Source of the DNA: Gammaproteobacteria bacterium
Lineage (GTDB): Bacteria > Pseudomonadota > Gammaproteobacteria > Ga0077536
Length of the DNA: 64,000 nt
Assembly: GCA_016209015.1 (NCBI GenBank)
Contig: JACQWY010000006.1
Coordinates: 93,678 to 157,677 of the forward strand
Direction of reading: 5' to 3'
Shown: positions 36,202-44,992 of the stretch, piece by piece
How the letters are laid out: each line of letters starts with the position of its first letter
How positions within the stretch are numbered: position 1 is the first letter of the stretch
Notes under the pieces: model-generated
What the model saw: only the letters and a program-made list of their open reading frames with translations
Told to the model about the DNA's origin: nothing
Database searches by the model: none
Program-made: the position numbers and the translations under genes

Positions 36202-37191
36202 TCAGGGTCTCGTGGCGCTCGCGTAGGCGGCTCTGCCCGGCAGTGCTGCCGCCTGCGGATCGGCCGTGCCGATGATGACCGGAATGCCGTCCTTCTTCGC
36301 GACCGTCTCTTTCAGCGCGTTCCAGTCGAGTTCGACCGCGCGGGCTTTCGTCTTCTGGATGACGAGGTTCACGACGAGCGTGAATTCGTCGCGGAAGTGC
36401 GCGTGATCCTCGTCGAGCATCGGGTGCACTTCGAGATAGATCTTCCCGCCCGACACACCGATCTTGTACGGCTCGTTGACGATGCGCACCGTAGCGCCGA
36501 CCGGAATGGTGTTGTACGCGGCTTCGATGTCCTCGGGGTACATGCGGATGCAACCGTGCGTGACGCGCATGCCGATGCCGAACGGCTTGTCCGTGCCGTG
36601 AATGAGATAGCCGTTCAGCCCGAGCCGGAGCGCAAACAGGCCGAGCGGATTCTCGGGCCCCGGCGGCACCGCTTTCGGCAGCGGATCGCCCTCCGCCGCG
36701 TGCTCGCGACGGATGCTCTCCGGCGGATACCACCATGGATCCTTCGTCTTGCCGACGACTTTCGTCATACCCTTCGGCGTGACCCATTGCTCGCGGCCGA
36801 TGCTGATCGGATAAGTGACGACCTGCCGCACCTGCGTGCCCTTCGTCGCGGGATAGTAGAACAGCCGCATCTCGGGCACGTTGATGACGATGCCGTCGCG
36901 CGGCGCGTCAGGCAGCACGAACAGGCTCGGGACGACGACCTCGGTGTTGTCGCCGGGCATCCACGCATCGACTTTCGGATTCGCGAGACGCATCTCGCGG
37001 TAGCCCATGTCGTTCGCACGCGCGATGTAGATGATCGCGTCCTCCTTGACCGTCGTCGTCAGTGCGATCTCGCCGATCACGTCGGAGTGCATGTCGAACG
37101 TGCGCGCATCGGCGCCGCCGGCGATGAACGCCGTGCAGAGCGCGAGCAGCGCCGCACCGCGTGTCCTGAAGCCGTAGAAAATCTTCGTCAT
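36202..37191 (-). CDS. L,D-transpeptidase (YkuD/ErfK family)
   Basis: A 329-residue exported enzyme. After a signal peptide (RGAALLALCTAFIAGGADA) there is a LysM-like region (YIARANDMGYREMRLANPKVDAW) and then the YkuD domain with the catalytic stretch YLIHGTDKPFGIG and THGCIRMYPEDIE (catalytic Cys with HG). Such enzymes attach Braun lipoprotein to peptidoglycan or make 3-3 cross-links. The start at 37191 overlaps the DUF423 stop (ATGA). It converges on the Lpp-like gene, a likely substrate. Confidence 0.93.
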   Translation of the reverse strand: MTKIFYGFRTRGAALLALCTAFIAGGADARTFDMHSDVIGEIALTTTVKEDAIIYIARANDMGYREMRLANPKVDAWMPGDNTEVVVPSLFVLPDAPRDGIVINVPEMRLFYYPATKGTQVRQVVTYPISIGREQWVTPKGMTKVVGKTKDPWWYPPESIRREHAAEGDPLPKAVPPGPENPLGLFALRLGLNGYLIHGTDKPFGIGMRVTHGCIRMYPEDIEAAYNTIPVGATVRIVNEPYKIGVSGGKIYLEVHPMLDEDHAHFRDEFTLVVNLVIQKTKARAVELDWNALKETVAKKDGIPVIIGTADPQAAALPGRAAYASATRP

Positions 37192-37565
37192 CGGGTATCC
37201 AACCATCCGCTCAACGCTATCAGCAGCCAGCCGGCGATGAATGCCGAACCGCCCTTCGGGGCGAGACCTGACCACCATCCGGGTCCCCACAGAGTCTTGA
37301 GCAGGAGACTCCCCGAGAACAGAACAATTCCCACGCCGAACGCGGCCCCGGCGAGCCGCAAGGCGCGCGACGCCGGGAATTGCCGCAGGCGCAGCCCACT
37401 CACCACCAGCATCATCGCGTGCAGCAGGCAGTACAGCACCGCCGTCTGATAGACCGCGAGGGCGTCGGCGTCGAGCCGGGCCTCGAACACGTGAGCCCCG
37501 AGCGCGCCGCCGATCACACCGGCAGCTCCGAAGAGGCCCCCCAGGCTCACGAACAGTCTATCCAT
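37188..37565 (-). CDS. DUF423 family inner-membrane protein (YgdD-like)
   Basis: A 125-residue membrane protein with four hydrophobic helices: LFVSLGGLFGAAGVIGGALG, TAVLYCLLHAMMLVVSGL, ALRLAGAAFGVGIVLFSGSL and AFIAGWLLIALSGW. GALGAHVFEARLD and the LGP-like KTLWGPGWWSGLAPKGG are typical of DUF423. Function is unknown. It is co-translated with the L,D-transpeptidase through ATGA overlap, which may hint at a cell-envelope role. Confidence 0.92.
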   Translation of the reverse strand: MDRLFVSLGGLFGAAGVIGGALGAHVFEARLDADALAVYQTAVLYCLLHAMMLVVSGLRLRQFPASRALRLAGAAFGVGIVLFSGSLLLKTLWGPGWWSGLAPKGGSAFIAGWLLIALSGWLDTR

Positions 37566-37635
37566 CGCGGTGAATTATAAGCCGTTCCGGCAGTTCGCTT
37601 GCGCGTGCGGTCGCAATTCGCGCCGCGACCCGGCT

Positions 37636-38157
37636 TCAGCGCTCGAGCAGACGCGGCATCAGCTCGACGAGATTGCAGGGGCGCGTGCGATAGTCGAGTT
37701 GCTTCGCGATGAGCTCGTCCCAACCGAGCGCACAGGCGCCGCTGCTGCCGGGCAGACAGAAGACGTAGGTCGCGTTCGCGACCCCGGCGAGCGCACGCGA
37801 CTGGATCGTCGACGTGCCGATCTGCTGATACGACAACACACGGAACATCTCGCCGAAACCCTCGATCGTCTTGTCGAGCAGGACCTCGATCGCCTCGGGC
37901 GTGCCGTCGCGGCCCGTCACGCCGGTGCCGCCGGTAGTGAGCACGACGTTGCAGTCGGGCTCGGCGACCCAGGCCGATACGGCGGCACGGATCGCGTAGA
38001 CGTCGTCTTTCACGATGCGCTTCTCGAACATGCGATGACCCGCGGCCGTGAGGCGCTCGGCGAGCAGCCGCCCCGAGGTGTCGGCGACCTCGTCACGCGT
38101 GTCGGAGACCGTGAGGACGGCGATGCCGAGGGGCAGAAATTCGCGGGTGGTGCTCAT
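37636..38157 (-). CDS. moaB: Molybdenum cofactor biosynthesis protein B
   Basis: A 173-residue MoaB/MogA-type molybdopterin-binding protein. Signatures are IAVLTVSDTRDEVADTSG, VVLTTGGTGVTGRDGTPEA and LPGSSGACALGWDELI. MogA-type enzymes adenylylate molybdopterin before molybdate insertion by MoeA; MoaB may do the same. It is 16 kb away from the main Moco cluster. An in-frame ATG four codons upstream (38169) is possible. Confidence 0.93.
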   Translation of the reverse strand: MSTTREFLPLGIAVLTVSDTRDEVADTSGRLLAERLTAAGHRMFEKRIVKDDVYAIRAAVSAWVAEPDCNVVLTTGGTGVTGRDGTPEAIEVLLDKTIEGFGEMFRVLSYQQIGTSTIQSRALAGVANATYVFCLPGSSGACALGWDELIAKQLDYRTRPCNLVELMPRLLER

Positions 38158-38238
38158 GATGGGATCCATCTTCCGTCGTTGCGGGCGCGGGCGGACGCGT
38201 AGTTTAGCGCGGTGGACTCCGCTAGGATATCGGACCCG

Positions 38239-38625
38239 ATGGACGAGCAACGCCTCGACAAATGGCTCTGGTGCGCGCGCTTCTACAAGACGCGCAGTCT
38301 TGCCACGGACGCGATCGACAACGGCCGCGTGGCCGTGAACGGTCAGATCGCGAAGCCCTCCAAGGCCGTCCGCCCGGGCGATCGGCTCGAAGTGAAGCTG
38401 CCGCCCTACCGCCACGACCTCGACGTGCTCGGCATCGCGAAGCAGCGCGGCCCGGCCGCGGAAGCGCAGCGCCTGTACGCCGAAACGCCCGAGAGCATCG
38501 CGGCCCGCGAACGTCTCTCCGAGCAGCTTCGCGCGAGTGCCATCGTCGAAGACCGCGCTCACGGCAAGCTCAACAAGAAGGAGCGCCGCGAGCGCGCGCT
38601 CTTCAAGCGCGACTTGCGGAGCTGA
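38239..38625 (+). CDS. hslR: S4 domain RNA-binding heat-shock protein Hsp15
   Basis: A 128-residue protein with an N-terminal S4 domain (QRLDKWLWCARFYKTRSLATDAIDNGRVAVNGQ) and a basic C-terminal tail (NKKERRERALFKRDLR). Hsp15 recycles 50S subunits that carry stalled nascent chains. The start MDEQRLDKWL at 38239 fits the family better than the in-frame ATG at 38212. Confidence 0.92.
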   Translation: MDEQRLDKWLWCARFYKTRSLATDAIDNGRVAVNGQIAKPSKAVRPGDRLEVKLPPYRHDLDVLGIAKQRGPAAEAQRLYAETPESIAARERLSEQLRASAIVEDRAHGKLNKKERRERALFKRDLRS

Positions 38626-38656
38626 ACGTGCCGTCCGTCCGCCGGATGCAGAGATC

Positions 38657-39613
38657 GTGACCTCGCCCGCCCTGTCGCGCCGCGAAGCGGCTGCGGTCTT
38701 CCAGCGCATCGCGCACAACGTCGGCCGCGCGGTGAGCGGTCAGGCGCTCACGATCCGGCACCTCCTCTGTGCGTTCCTGACCGGCGGCCACGTGCTGCTG
38801 GAGGACGCGCCCGGCACCGGCAAGACCTCACTCGCGAAGGCGCTCGCCCGCTCCGTCGGCGCGGAATTCAAGCGCATCCAGTTCACGCCGGACCTGCTGC
38901 CGACCGACATCCTGGGCGTGTCGATCTTCAATCCCCACCGCAATGCGTTCGAAGTGCACAAGGGGCCAATCTTCACGGACATCCTGCTCGCCGACGAAAT
39001 CAACCGCGCCGCGCCGCGCACGCAGTCGGCACTGCTCGAGGCCATGGCCGAAGGCCAGGTGAGCCTCGACGACATGACCTACCGGCTCGCCCCGGGCTTT
39101 TTCGTGATCGCCACCCAGAATCCGGTCGAGTTCCAGGGCACCTATCCGCTGCCCGAAGCCCAGATGGATCGCTTCGCGCTGCGCCTGCGGCTCGGTTACC
39201 TCGATCCCGCGGCGGAAGCGGAGATGGTCCGCACGCAACTCACCGCGCGGCCGCTCGAGCACTTGCAGCCCTGTGCCACTCAGGACGAAGTGCTCGCCTT
39301 CGGTGCCGCCGCCGCGGCGATCGAGATTGCCCCCGATCTGCTGCGCTACGCCGTCGATCTCGTGAGCGCCTCGCGCGCCTTGCCCGAAGCGGCGCTCGGC
39401 GCCAGCCCGCGCGCCTCGCTCGCGCTGGTGCGCTGCGCGCAGGCGCTCGCGCTCTGTGACGACCTGGATTTCGTCACACCGGATCACCTCCAGGAGCTCG
39501 CCGGCCCGGTACTCGCACATCGCCTCCTGCTCTCCGAGCACGCCCGTTACGGCGGCGACACGAGCGAGGCGCTCGTGCTCCGGCTGCTCGCGACGGTGCC
39601 CGTACCGCGGTGA
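38657..39613 (+). CDS. MoxR-family AAA+ ATPase
   Basis: A 318-residue MoxR ATPase with Walker A EDAPGTGKTSLAKALA, Walker B ILLADEINRAAPRTQSALLEAM and sensor 1 VIATQNPVEFQGTYPLPEAQ. MoxR proteins act as chaperones for partner proteins with VWA or DUF58 domains. It begins with GTG and overlaps the DUF58 gene (GTGA), forming the common MoxR-DUF58-transglutaminase operon. Confidence 0.93.
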   Translation: MTSPALSRREAAAVFQRIAHNVGRAVSGQALTIRHLLCAFLTGGHVLLEDAPGTGKTSLAKALARSVGAEFKRIQFTPDLLPTDILGVSIFNPHRNAFEVHKGPIFTDILLADEINRAAPRTQSALLEAMAEGQVSLDDMTYRLAPGFFVIATQNPVEFQGTYPLPEAQMDRFALRLRLGYLDPAAEAEMVRTQLTARPLEHLQPCATQDEVLAFGAAAAAIEIAPDLLRYAVDLVSASRALPEAALGASPRASLALVRCAQALALCDDLDFVTPDHLQELAGPVLAHRLLLSEHARYGGDTSEALVLRLLATVPVPR

Positions 39614-40956
39614 GCGAGGCGCCGCGCCCGGGCCTGCAACGTCGCTTCCGCGCGTTTCATGCCGTCCAGCGCCTGAGCACCGCCGGCAGCCGGCGCTTCA
39701 CCGCCGCGGGGCGGTTGCTCGCCCTGCTCTTCCTCGGCGCCGCGATCTTCGGCGCGGATCCACGCGAGACCCAGGCCTACCGTCTCGCGGCGTTCCTCGC
39801 GGGATGCTTCGTCGTCGCCGCGGTCGGCGTTCGGCGCACCCGGCCCCGGGTCCTGGTACGGCGCGAATTGCCGGCACTCGTGACGGCGCACGAAGCGGCG
39901 GGCTATTACCTCTGTGTCACGAACACCGGAGCAGCAACCGCGCACGCCCTCCTCCTCCACGACGAGCTCGCGTCCGCGCCGACGGCCCCGCTCGCGGCCG
40001 CTCGGTCCGCGACCGATGGCGGTGCGGACAACTGGTTCGACCGGCGCGTCGGCTTCCTGCGCTGGCTCGCGGCGCTGCGCCGCGCGCGCGGTGCCGCGCT
40101 CGAGCCGGTCGTCGTGCCGACACTGCGCCCGGGCGCCACACTGCGGCTCTTCGTGCCGATCACCCCGCTGCGCCGCGGCCGGCTCGAATTCGCGGCCGTC
40201 GTCGTCGCGCAGAGCGAGCCGCTCGGGCTGCTGCGCGGTCTCGTCCGGCTGCCGCTCGCGGAGGCGCTCGTCGCCGTGCCGCGCCGGCATCCCGTGCCCG
40301 CACTCCCGGGCGTCGCGGATCCCCGCCTTCACGGTGCGCAGCGGCTCGTGCGCAGCACGGGCAGCGGCGAGGAGTTCTTCGGTCTGCGCGACTACCGGCC
40401 CGGCGATCCCGAGCGCCATCTGCACTGGCGCAGCTTCGCGAAACGCGGATCGCCGGTCGTGAAGCAGTTCGCGGACCGCTTTCGCGACCGCATCACCGTC
40501 GTCGTCGACTGCCACCAACCCGTTGCCGACGAGACGACGTTCGAGGCGTTGCTGGCCGTTGCCGGCTCGATCGCGACCCGGCCGCGCGCTGCGGACTGCG
40601 AGCTCGAAGTGCTCGTCGCCGGCGAGTCGACGAGCGCGTTGCGTGCTGGCGCAGGGCTCGGACTGCTCGCGACACTGGCCTGCCTGGAGAGTGTCCGACA
40701 CGACACGCATCAGGCCATCGCCGCCCGGCTCACCCGTGACGCCGTGGGGGCCTGCTTCGTCGTGACGAGCACCTGGGACGCGTCGCGTGCGCCGACCTAC
40801 GGGAGGCTCGCGGCGCGGGTCCCGGGACTGCGCGTACTGCTCGTCGGCGCTCCGGTAACGGCCGCTCCGGCGACGTGGCTCGTCGCAATCGATCCGGCGC
40901 AGGTCGCGGCGGGCCTGACCCACCTCGCCGGGGCGCCGGACGCGCGGGCGGCCTGA
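39610..40956 (+). CDS. DUF58 domain protein
   Basis: A 448-residue membrane-anchored protein with hydrophobic helices near residues 35-75 (LLALLFLGAAIFGADP and AAFLAGCFVVAAVGV) and a C-terminal DUF58 domain: GSGEEFFGLRDYRPGDPERH, then LHWRSFAKRGSPVVKQF, followed by a VWA-like fold (ITVVVDCHQP). It is probably the client of the MoxR ATPase. The GTG start overlaps the moxR stop, and the transglutaminase gene starts 1 base after its stop. Function is unknown. Confidence 0.9.
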   Translation: MSEAPRPGLQRRFRAFHAVQRLSTAGSRRFTAAGRLLALLFLGAAIFGADPRETQAYRLAAFLAGCFVVAAVGVRRTRPRVLVRRELPALVTAHEAAGYYLCVTNTGAATAHALLLHDELASAPTAPLAAARSATDGGADNWFDRRVGFLRWLAALRRARGAALEPVVVPTLRPGATLRLFVPITPLRRGRLEFAAVVVAQSEPLGLLRGLVRLPLAEALVAVPRRHPVPALPGVADPRLHGAQRLVRSTGSGEEFFGLRDYRPGDPERHLHWRSFAKRGSPVVKQFADRFRDRITVVVDCHQPVADETTFEALLAVAGSIATRPRAADCELEVLVAGESTSALRAGAGLGLLATLACLESVRHDTHQAIAARLTRDAVGACFVVTSTWDASRAPTYGRLAARVPGLRVLLVGAPVTAAPATWLVAIDPAQVAAGLTHLAGAPDARAA

Positions 40957-40957
40957 C

Positions 40958-42946
40958 GTGCGCGAGGACACACGCTTCGTCCTGCCGCGCGCCGTCGTGA
41001 GCGCGAGCGCCGCGGCCTGGGGCCTCGTCGGCGGCCAGCTCTTCGCCGGGCTCGTGCTCGCCGCGCTCCTGCAACTGCCCGCGCTGCTGCGCTGGCGGCT
41101 CGAGCTCGAGCCCGCCCATTACTATCGCGCGGCGGATCTCACGAGCGTCGGCTTCGCGGCGTTCGCGATCTACGAATTCAACGGCCGCGGCCTCCTCGGC
41201 ATCTACGGCATCCTCGCCGGGATCCCGCTCTCGGTCGCGCCGCTCGTGCTGCTCGCAGGGTACAGCGAGCAGCAGGCCATTCCGGCGAGCGCGCTGGCGC
41301 TGTCGATCCGTCGGCGCGTCCTGGCCGGCACGGCGCCGGAAATCTGGCTCGATCCCGGTCCGGCTTTCGTCGCGCTGTGCCTGCTCGCGGCGAGCGGCGG
41401 CAAGCTACCGGCGCCGTGGTTCGATCTGCTCGCGGCGGCCATCCTCTGCGCCCTGCTTGTCGCCGCGCGGCCGCGCGGGACGAGCTTCCCGCCCTGGGGG
41501 ACGGCGCTCGTCTGCGCGGGCGCACTCGGTCTCAGCACGGCAGCGGGACTCGTCCGCCTGCACGCGGGTCTCGAAGACGCCCTGCAGAGCTGGTTCACCG
41601 CGCATTGGTATGTGCCCGATTTCGATCGCGCGACGACGTCCATCGGCCGCCTCGGACGGTTGAAGCTCTCGGATGCCGTACGCCTCCGGGTGCGCACCAC
41701 CCGGCCGCTCACTGCACCCCTGCTCATCGCGGAGGCGAGCTACCAGACGTTCCGGCTCGGCACGTGGTCGACGGAGGCACGCCGCTACGAGGCCGTCGAT
41801 GCCGAACCGGGCGGAGGCGCGTGGCGCCTCGCGCCCGCTGCGCCCGGGCCGGCTGAGACGCTCGAGATCGATCTGCCGCAGACGCGCGAAGTGGGCATGC
41901 TGCCGCTGCCGCTCGGCACGCGGCGGCTGGTGTCGGATCAGATCATCGAAATCCGGCGCAACGCCATCGGCGCCGTGCAGGCCGAGGCCGCACCCGGCCA
42001 GGTGCGCTTCCGGGTGGAGACCGGCGCCGCCGTCGGCGGACCGCCACCGCAGGCCGCCGATCTCGTCGTGCCGGAGGAGTACGCCGCCGCGCTGCGCACG
42101 GTCGGCGCGGAAATCGGCCTCCAGGGCCTCGCGCCCCAATCCGCCCTCGCCGTGATCCGGCGCTTCTTCGCCGAGCGCTTCCGCTACTCTCTCGTGCAGC
42201 GCGGCTTCTTTCCCGGCCGCCTGCCCTTGAGCGCGTTCCTGCTGCAGGATCGCCACGGCCACTGCGAGTACTTCGCTTCCGCCACCGTGCTGCTGCTCCG
42301 CCATGCCGGGATCCCGGCACGCTACGCCGTCGGTTATGGCGTCGATGAATACAGCAGGCTCGAAGCGGCCTATGTCGCGCGGGCCCGCCATGCCCACGCC
42401 TGGGCGCTCGCCTGGGTCGATGGCCGGTGGATGCCGATCGATACCACGCCCGCACTCTGGTACGCGCTCGAGTCCGACGCGGCAGGTGCGACGCAGTGGG
42501 TCTCGGATCTCTGGTCCTGGGCGGAATTCCGGCTCGCCCGCCTGCGGCTCGCCATCGAAGCGCTCGACGCGCGGATCCTGCTCGGACTCGCCGCGGCGCT
42601 CGTGCTGGTCCTCGCCTGGCGTCTGCGCGGACAAATCCGGGCCCGGCGCGATGCGGCGCCGCCGGCCCTCGCGGCAAACCTGCCGGACGCGGCATTGCGT
42701 CCGCTGTTCGCGGCGCTCGCTGCGCGCGGTCTCACGCCCCAGCCGGGTGAAACCGTCGGCGCGTTCCTCGGGCGCCTGCTGCCGGCACGCAGCACGGCGG
42801 GCGAATTGCGACGTCTCGTCGCGCTCTATTATCGGAACCGGTTCAGGGCGGGCGGTTTACCGGAGAAGGAGCACGCCGAGCTCGTCGCGCTCGCAGCGGA
42901 CTACGTGCGGGCAGCGCCGGGAACGACGCTCAGGACAGTTCGGTGA
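40958..42946 (+). CDS. Transglutaminase-like membrane protein (DUF3488 and TGase domains)
   Basis: A 662-residue protein with several N-terminal membrane helices (DUF3488 type), a periplasmic transglutaminase core and a last helix near 545-560 with a DUF4129-like tail. The TGase triad is visible: Cys in RHGHCEYFASATVLLLRHAG, His in RARHAHAWALAWVDG and Asp in PIDTTPA. It completes the MoxR-DUF58-TGase operon. Its substrate is unknown; peptide cleavage or cross-linking in the envelope is possible. Its 3' end overlaps the convergent gene by 17 bases. Confidence 0.92.
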   Translation: MREDTRFVLPRAVVSASAAAWGLVGGQLFAGLVLAALLQLPALLRWRLELEPAHYYRAADLTSVGFAAFAIYEFNGRGLLGIYGILAGIPLSVAPLVLLAGYSEQQAIPASALALSIRRRVLAGTAPEIWLDPGPAFVALCLLAASGGKLPAPWFDLLAAAILCALLVAARPRGTSFPPWGTALVCAGALGLSTAAGLVRLHAGLEDALQSWFTAHWYVPDFDRATTSIGRLGRLKLSDAVRLRVRTTRPLTAPLLIAEASYQTFRLGTWSTEARRYEAVDAEPGGGAWRLAPAAPGPAETLEIDLPQTREVGMLPLPLGTRRLVSDQIIEIRRNAIGAVQAEAAPGQVRFRVETGAAVGGPPPQAADLVVPEEYAAALRTVGAEIGLQGLAPQSALAVIRRFFAERFRYSLVQRGFFPGRLPLSAFLLQDRHGHCEYFASATVLLLRHAGIPARYAVGYGVDEYSRLEAAYVARARHAHAWALAWVDGRWMPIDTTPALWYALESDAAGATQWVSDLWSWAEFRLARLRLAIEALDARILLGLAAALVLVLAWRLRGQIRARRDAAPPALAANLPDAALRPLFAALAARGLTPQPGETVGAFLGRLLPARSTAGELRRLVALYYRNRFRAGGLPEKEHAELVALAADYVRAAPGTTLRTVR

Positions 42947-43652
42947 CGGCAGCGCGCAGCTTGCCGTCCGAATTCTCCGCGGGATGCGCGGCGAGATAGC
43001 TCTCCGCCACGGCTTTCGGGATCAGACGCTGGAACACGGCGCGGCTCTTCTCCTCGGCGGTCAGTCCCGGGCGTTCGAGGAAGGCCTGCGGAGTCATCGC
43101 TCCCGTCTCCAGCAGCAGCATGGATTCGCCGGTGATGTCGCGCAGCACCGCGTACTGCCGGTCGAGCCGGACGTCGAGCAGCGCCGGCGCGGCGAGGCGG
43201 TTCTCGTAGATTGCCCTCACCTCGAGCTTGTAGCTGCCGATCAGTACGGGGTTGATCGTCTCCTCGAGCTGCGCCTCGACGTTGTTCAGCCGGCTGATGA
43301 TGAGGTCGGCCCACTCCGGGCGCTGTGACTCCGGGTGACCGAGCACGGCGTAGATCTCGAGGATGTTGTTGATCGTCAGCTCGCGATAGCGGTCGTGGAT
43401 GAAGGCGTAATTGCGCTCGGCGACGAGCGCTTCGGTGGAGGCGAAGCCGAGGAAGCGGGCGAGATTCAGCACGTGATTGACGGCGGCATTGAAACCGACG
43501 CCGCAGACGAGTTGCACCGCGTTCAGGCCCACCATGCCCGCGATCTGTTCACGACGCGTATCGACGTCGCCCTTCTTGATGCCCTTCAGGGCGGAGAATT
43601 CCGCGATCACGTTCGCCGCGGAGGCGCGAATCAGCGATTCGAAAGAAGACAT
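42930..43652 (-). CDS. Conserved helical protein of unknown function
   Basis: A 240-residue soluble protein, mostly helical, that I do not recognise. Notable stretches are MSSFESLIRASAANVIAEFS, GMVGLNAVQLVCGVGFNAAVNHVLN and LTINNILEIYAVLGHPESQRPE. No signal peptide, membrane helix or known catalytic motif is seen. Codon use is like the neighbours, so it is a real gene. The start at 43652 was preferred over an in-frame ATG at 43739 because the intervening residues are low-quality. It converges on the transglutaminase operon. Confidence 0.75.
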   Translation of the reverse strand: MSSFESLIRASAANVIAEFSALKGIKKGDVDTRREQIAGMVGLNAVQLVCGVGFNAAVNHVLNLARFLGFASTEALVAERNYAFIHDRYRELTINNILEIYAVLGHPESQRPEWADLIISRLNNVEAQLEETINPVLIGSYKLEVRAIYENRLAAPALLDVRLDRQYAVLRDITGESMLLLETGAMTPQAFLERPGLTAEEKSRAVFQRLIPKAVAESYLAAHPAENSDGKLRAAVTELS

Positions 43653-43824
43653 CAACGTGCAACCATTTTTGTAGTTTCCTCGCCCGGCCGGTGCCGCGCG
43701 AGATTCCGTTCCGACTCCGCAGCCCCGTCCTGGTTCCACGCCCCCGTCGCACCGGTCCCGCCCGCAAGAACGGCACCCTCGGATCCCGTGTCGTCGCCCG
43801 GCCCCATCCGGACGTCGCCCGCCC

Positions 43825-44988
43825 TCAATCGCGGCGCAAGTTCTCGCGTACGGCGATCGGGGTCGGATAGCGCATCACGATCAAGTAGCTCGATCCGATG
43901 AAGCTCAGGATGGCGGCCACCTGAATCAGGTTCGACGCTTTCGCGCTCACGAAACCCGATTCCAGCGCGAGCACGGTGATCAGGAGGCTGAACTCACTGA
44001 TCTGCCCGAGCCGGATGCCGGCTTCCTGCGCTAGCTTATGCGACTCGCCAGCCAATGTAAGCAATTTTTTGAAAATTATCGGCTTCGCCGCCAGCATCAC
44101 CGCGGCGAGCAGCACCGCCGGCAGCAGCGTCTCTCGCGCAGCGACGAGATCGAGGCTCGCACCGAGCGAGAAGAAGAACAGGATGAGGAAGAAATCGCGC
44201 AGCGGCCGCAGGCTGTCGGCGACGAACATGGACACCGGACACGCAGCGAGCGAGACGCCGGCGATGAACGCGCCGATCTCGTGCGACAGCCCGAGGAAGC
44301 GCGCGAACTCCGCGATGCTGAGGCACCACGCGATGACGACGAGGAAGAGATATTCATGGATCTGGTCGAAGCGCTGCAGCAGCGGCTCGACGACCCAGCG
44401 TTCGAGGACGGAGGCCACCGCGATCAGCAACGGCAACGCGAGCAGCTTCAAGGCCAGGCCGTTGCCGCCGCTGCCGCTCAGCCCTTCGATGAGCAGCAGC
44501 ACGAGGATCGCGATCAAATCCTGCAACAGCAGCACGCTGATCATGACCTGTCCCGTGTGCTGATGGTGGAGCGCGGTCGTCGGCAGCAGCTTCAGCCCGA
44601 TGATGGTGCTGGAGAACATCATCGCGGCGCCGGTGATCAGCGCATCGCGCCACTCGAAGCCGGCGGCGAACGCGATGCCCGCGCCGAGCAGCGCGAACGC
44701 GAGGGCGCTGCCGAGCGTCACCTCGAGCGCTTCCTTCAGCATCTGCAGGAGCTGGCGCGGGACCATGTTCAGCCCGAGGAGATACAGCAGGAACATGATC
44801 CCGATCTCGGAGGCTTCGTGCAGCCAGCCCGCGTCCCGGACGAGGCCGAGTCCGCCCGGCCCGAGCAGCGTGCCGATCACGATGTAGGCGACGATCATCG
44901 CCTGGCGTGCGAACAGCGCCGCCGTCGCGAGCACGGCGGCGCCCGCGAACACGACGAATACGGCGAACACTACCGAGCTGTGGGTCAT
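43825..44988 (-). CDS. Cation:proton antiporter, CPA2 family (KefB-like, without RCK domain)
   Basis: A 387-residue inner-membrane antiporter with about 12 helices. Family marks are GTLLGPGGLGLV, LLYLLGLNMVPRQLL, MMFSSTIIGLKLL, LLLQDLIAILVLLL (the QD transport site) and LGLSHEIGAFIAGVSLA. Unlike KefB/KefC it has no cytosolic TrkA-N/RCK domain, so glutathione gating is not expected. It starts 4 bases after hrpA and is likely cotranscribed. Confidence 0.92.
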   Translation of the reverse strand: MTHSSVVFAVFVVFAGAAVLATAALFARQAMIVAYIVIGTLLGPGGLGLVRDAGWLHEASEIGIMFLLYLLGLNMVPRQLLQMLKEALEVTLGSALAFALLGAGIAFAAGFEWRDALITGAAMMFSSTIIGLKLLPTTALHHQHTGQVMISVLLLQDLIAILVLLLIEGLSGSGGNGLALKLLALPLLIAVASVLERWVVEPLLQRFDQIHEYLFLVVIAWCLSIAEFARFLGLSHEIGAFIAGVSLAACPVSMFVADSLRPLRDFFLILFFFSLGASLDLVAARETLLPAVLLAAVMLAAKPIIFKKLLTLAGESHKLAQEAGIRLGQISEFSLLITVLALESGFVSAKASNLIQVAAILSFIGSSYLIVMRYPTPIAVRENLRRD

Positions 44989-44992
44989 GGGC

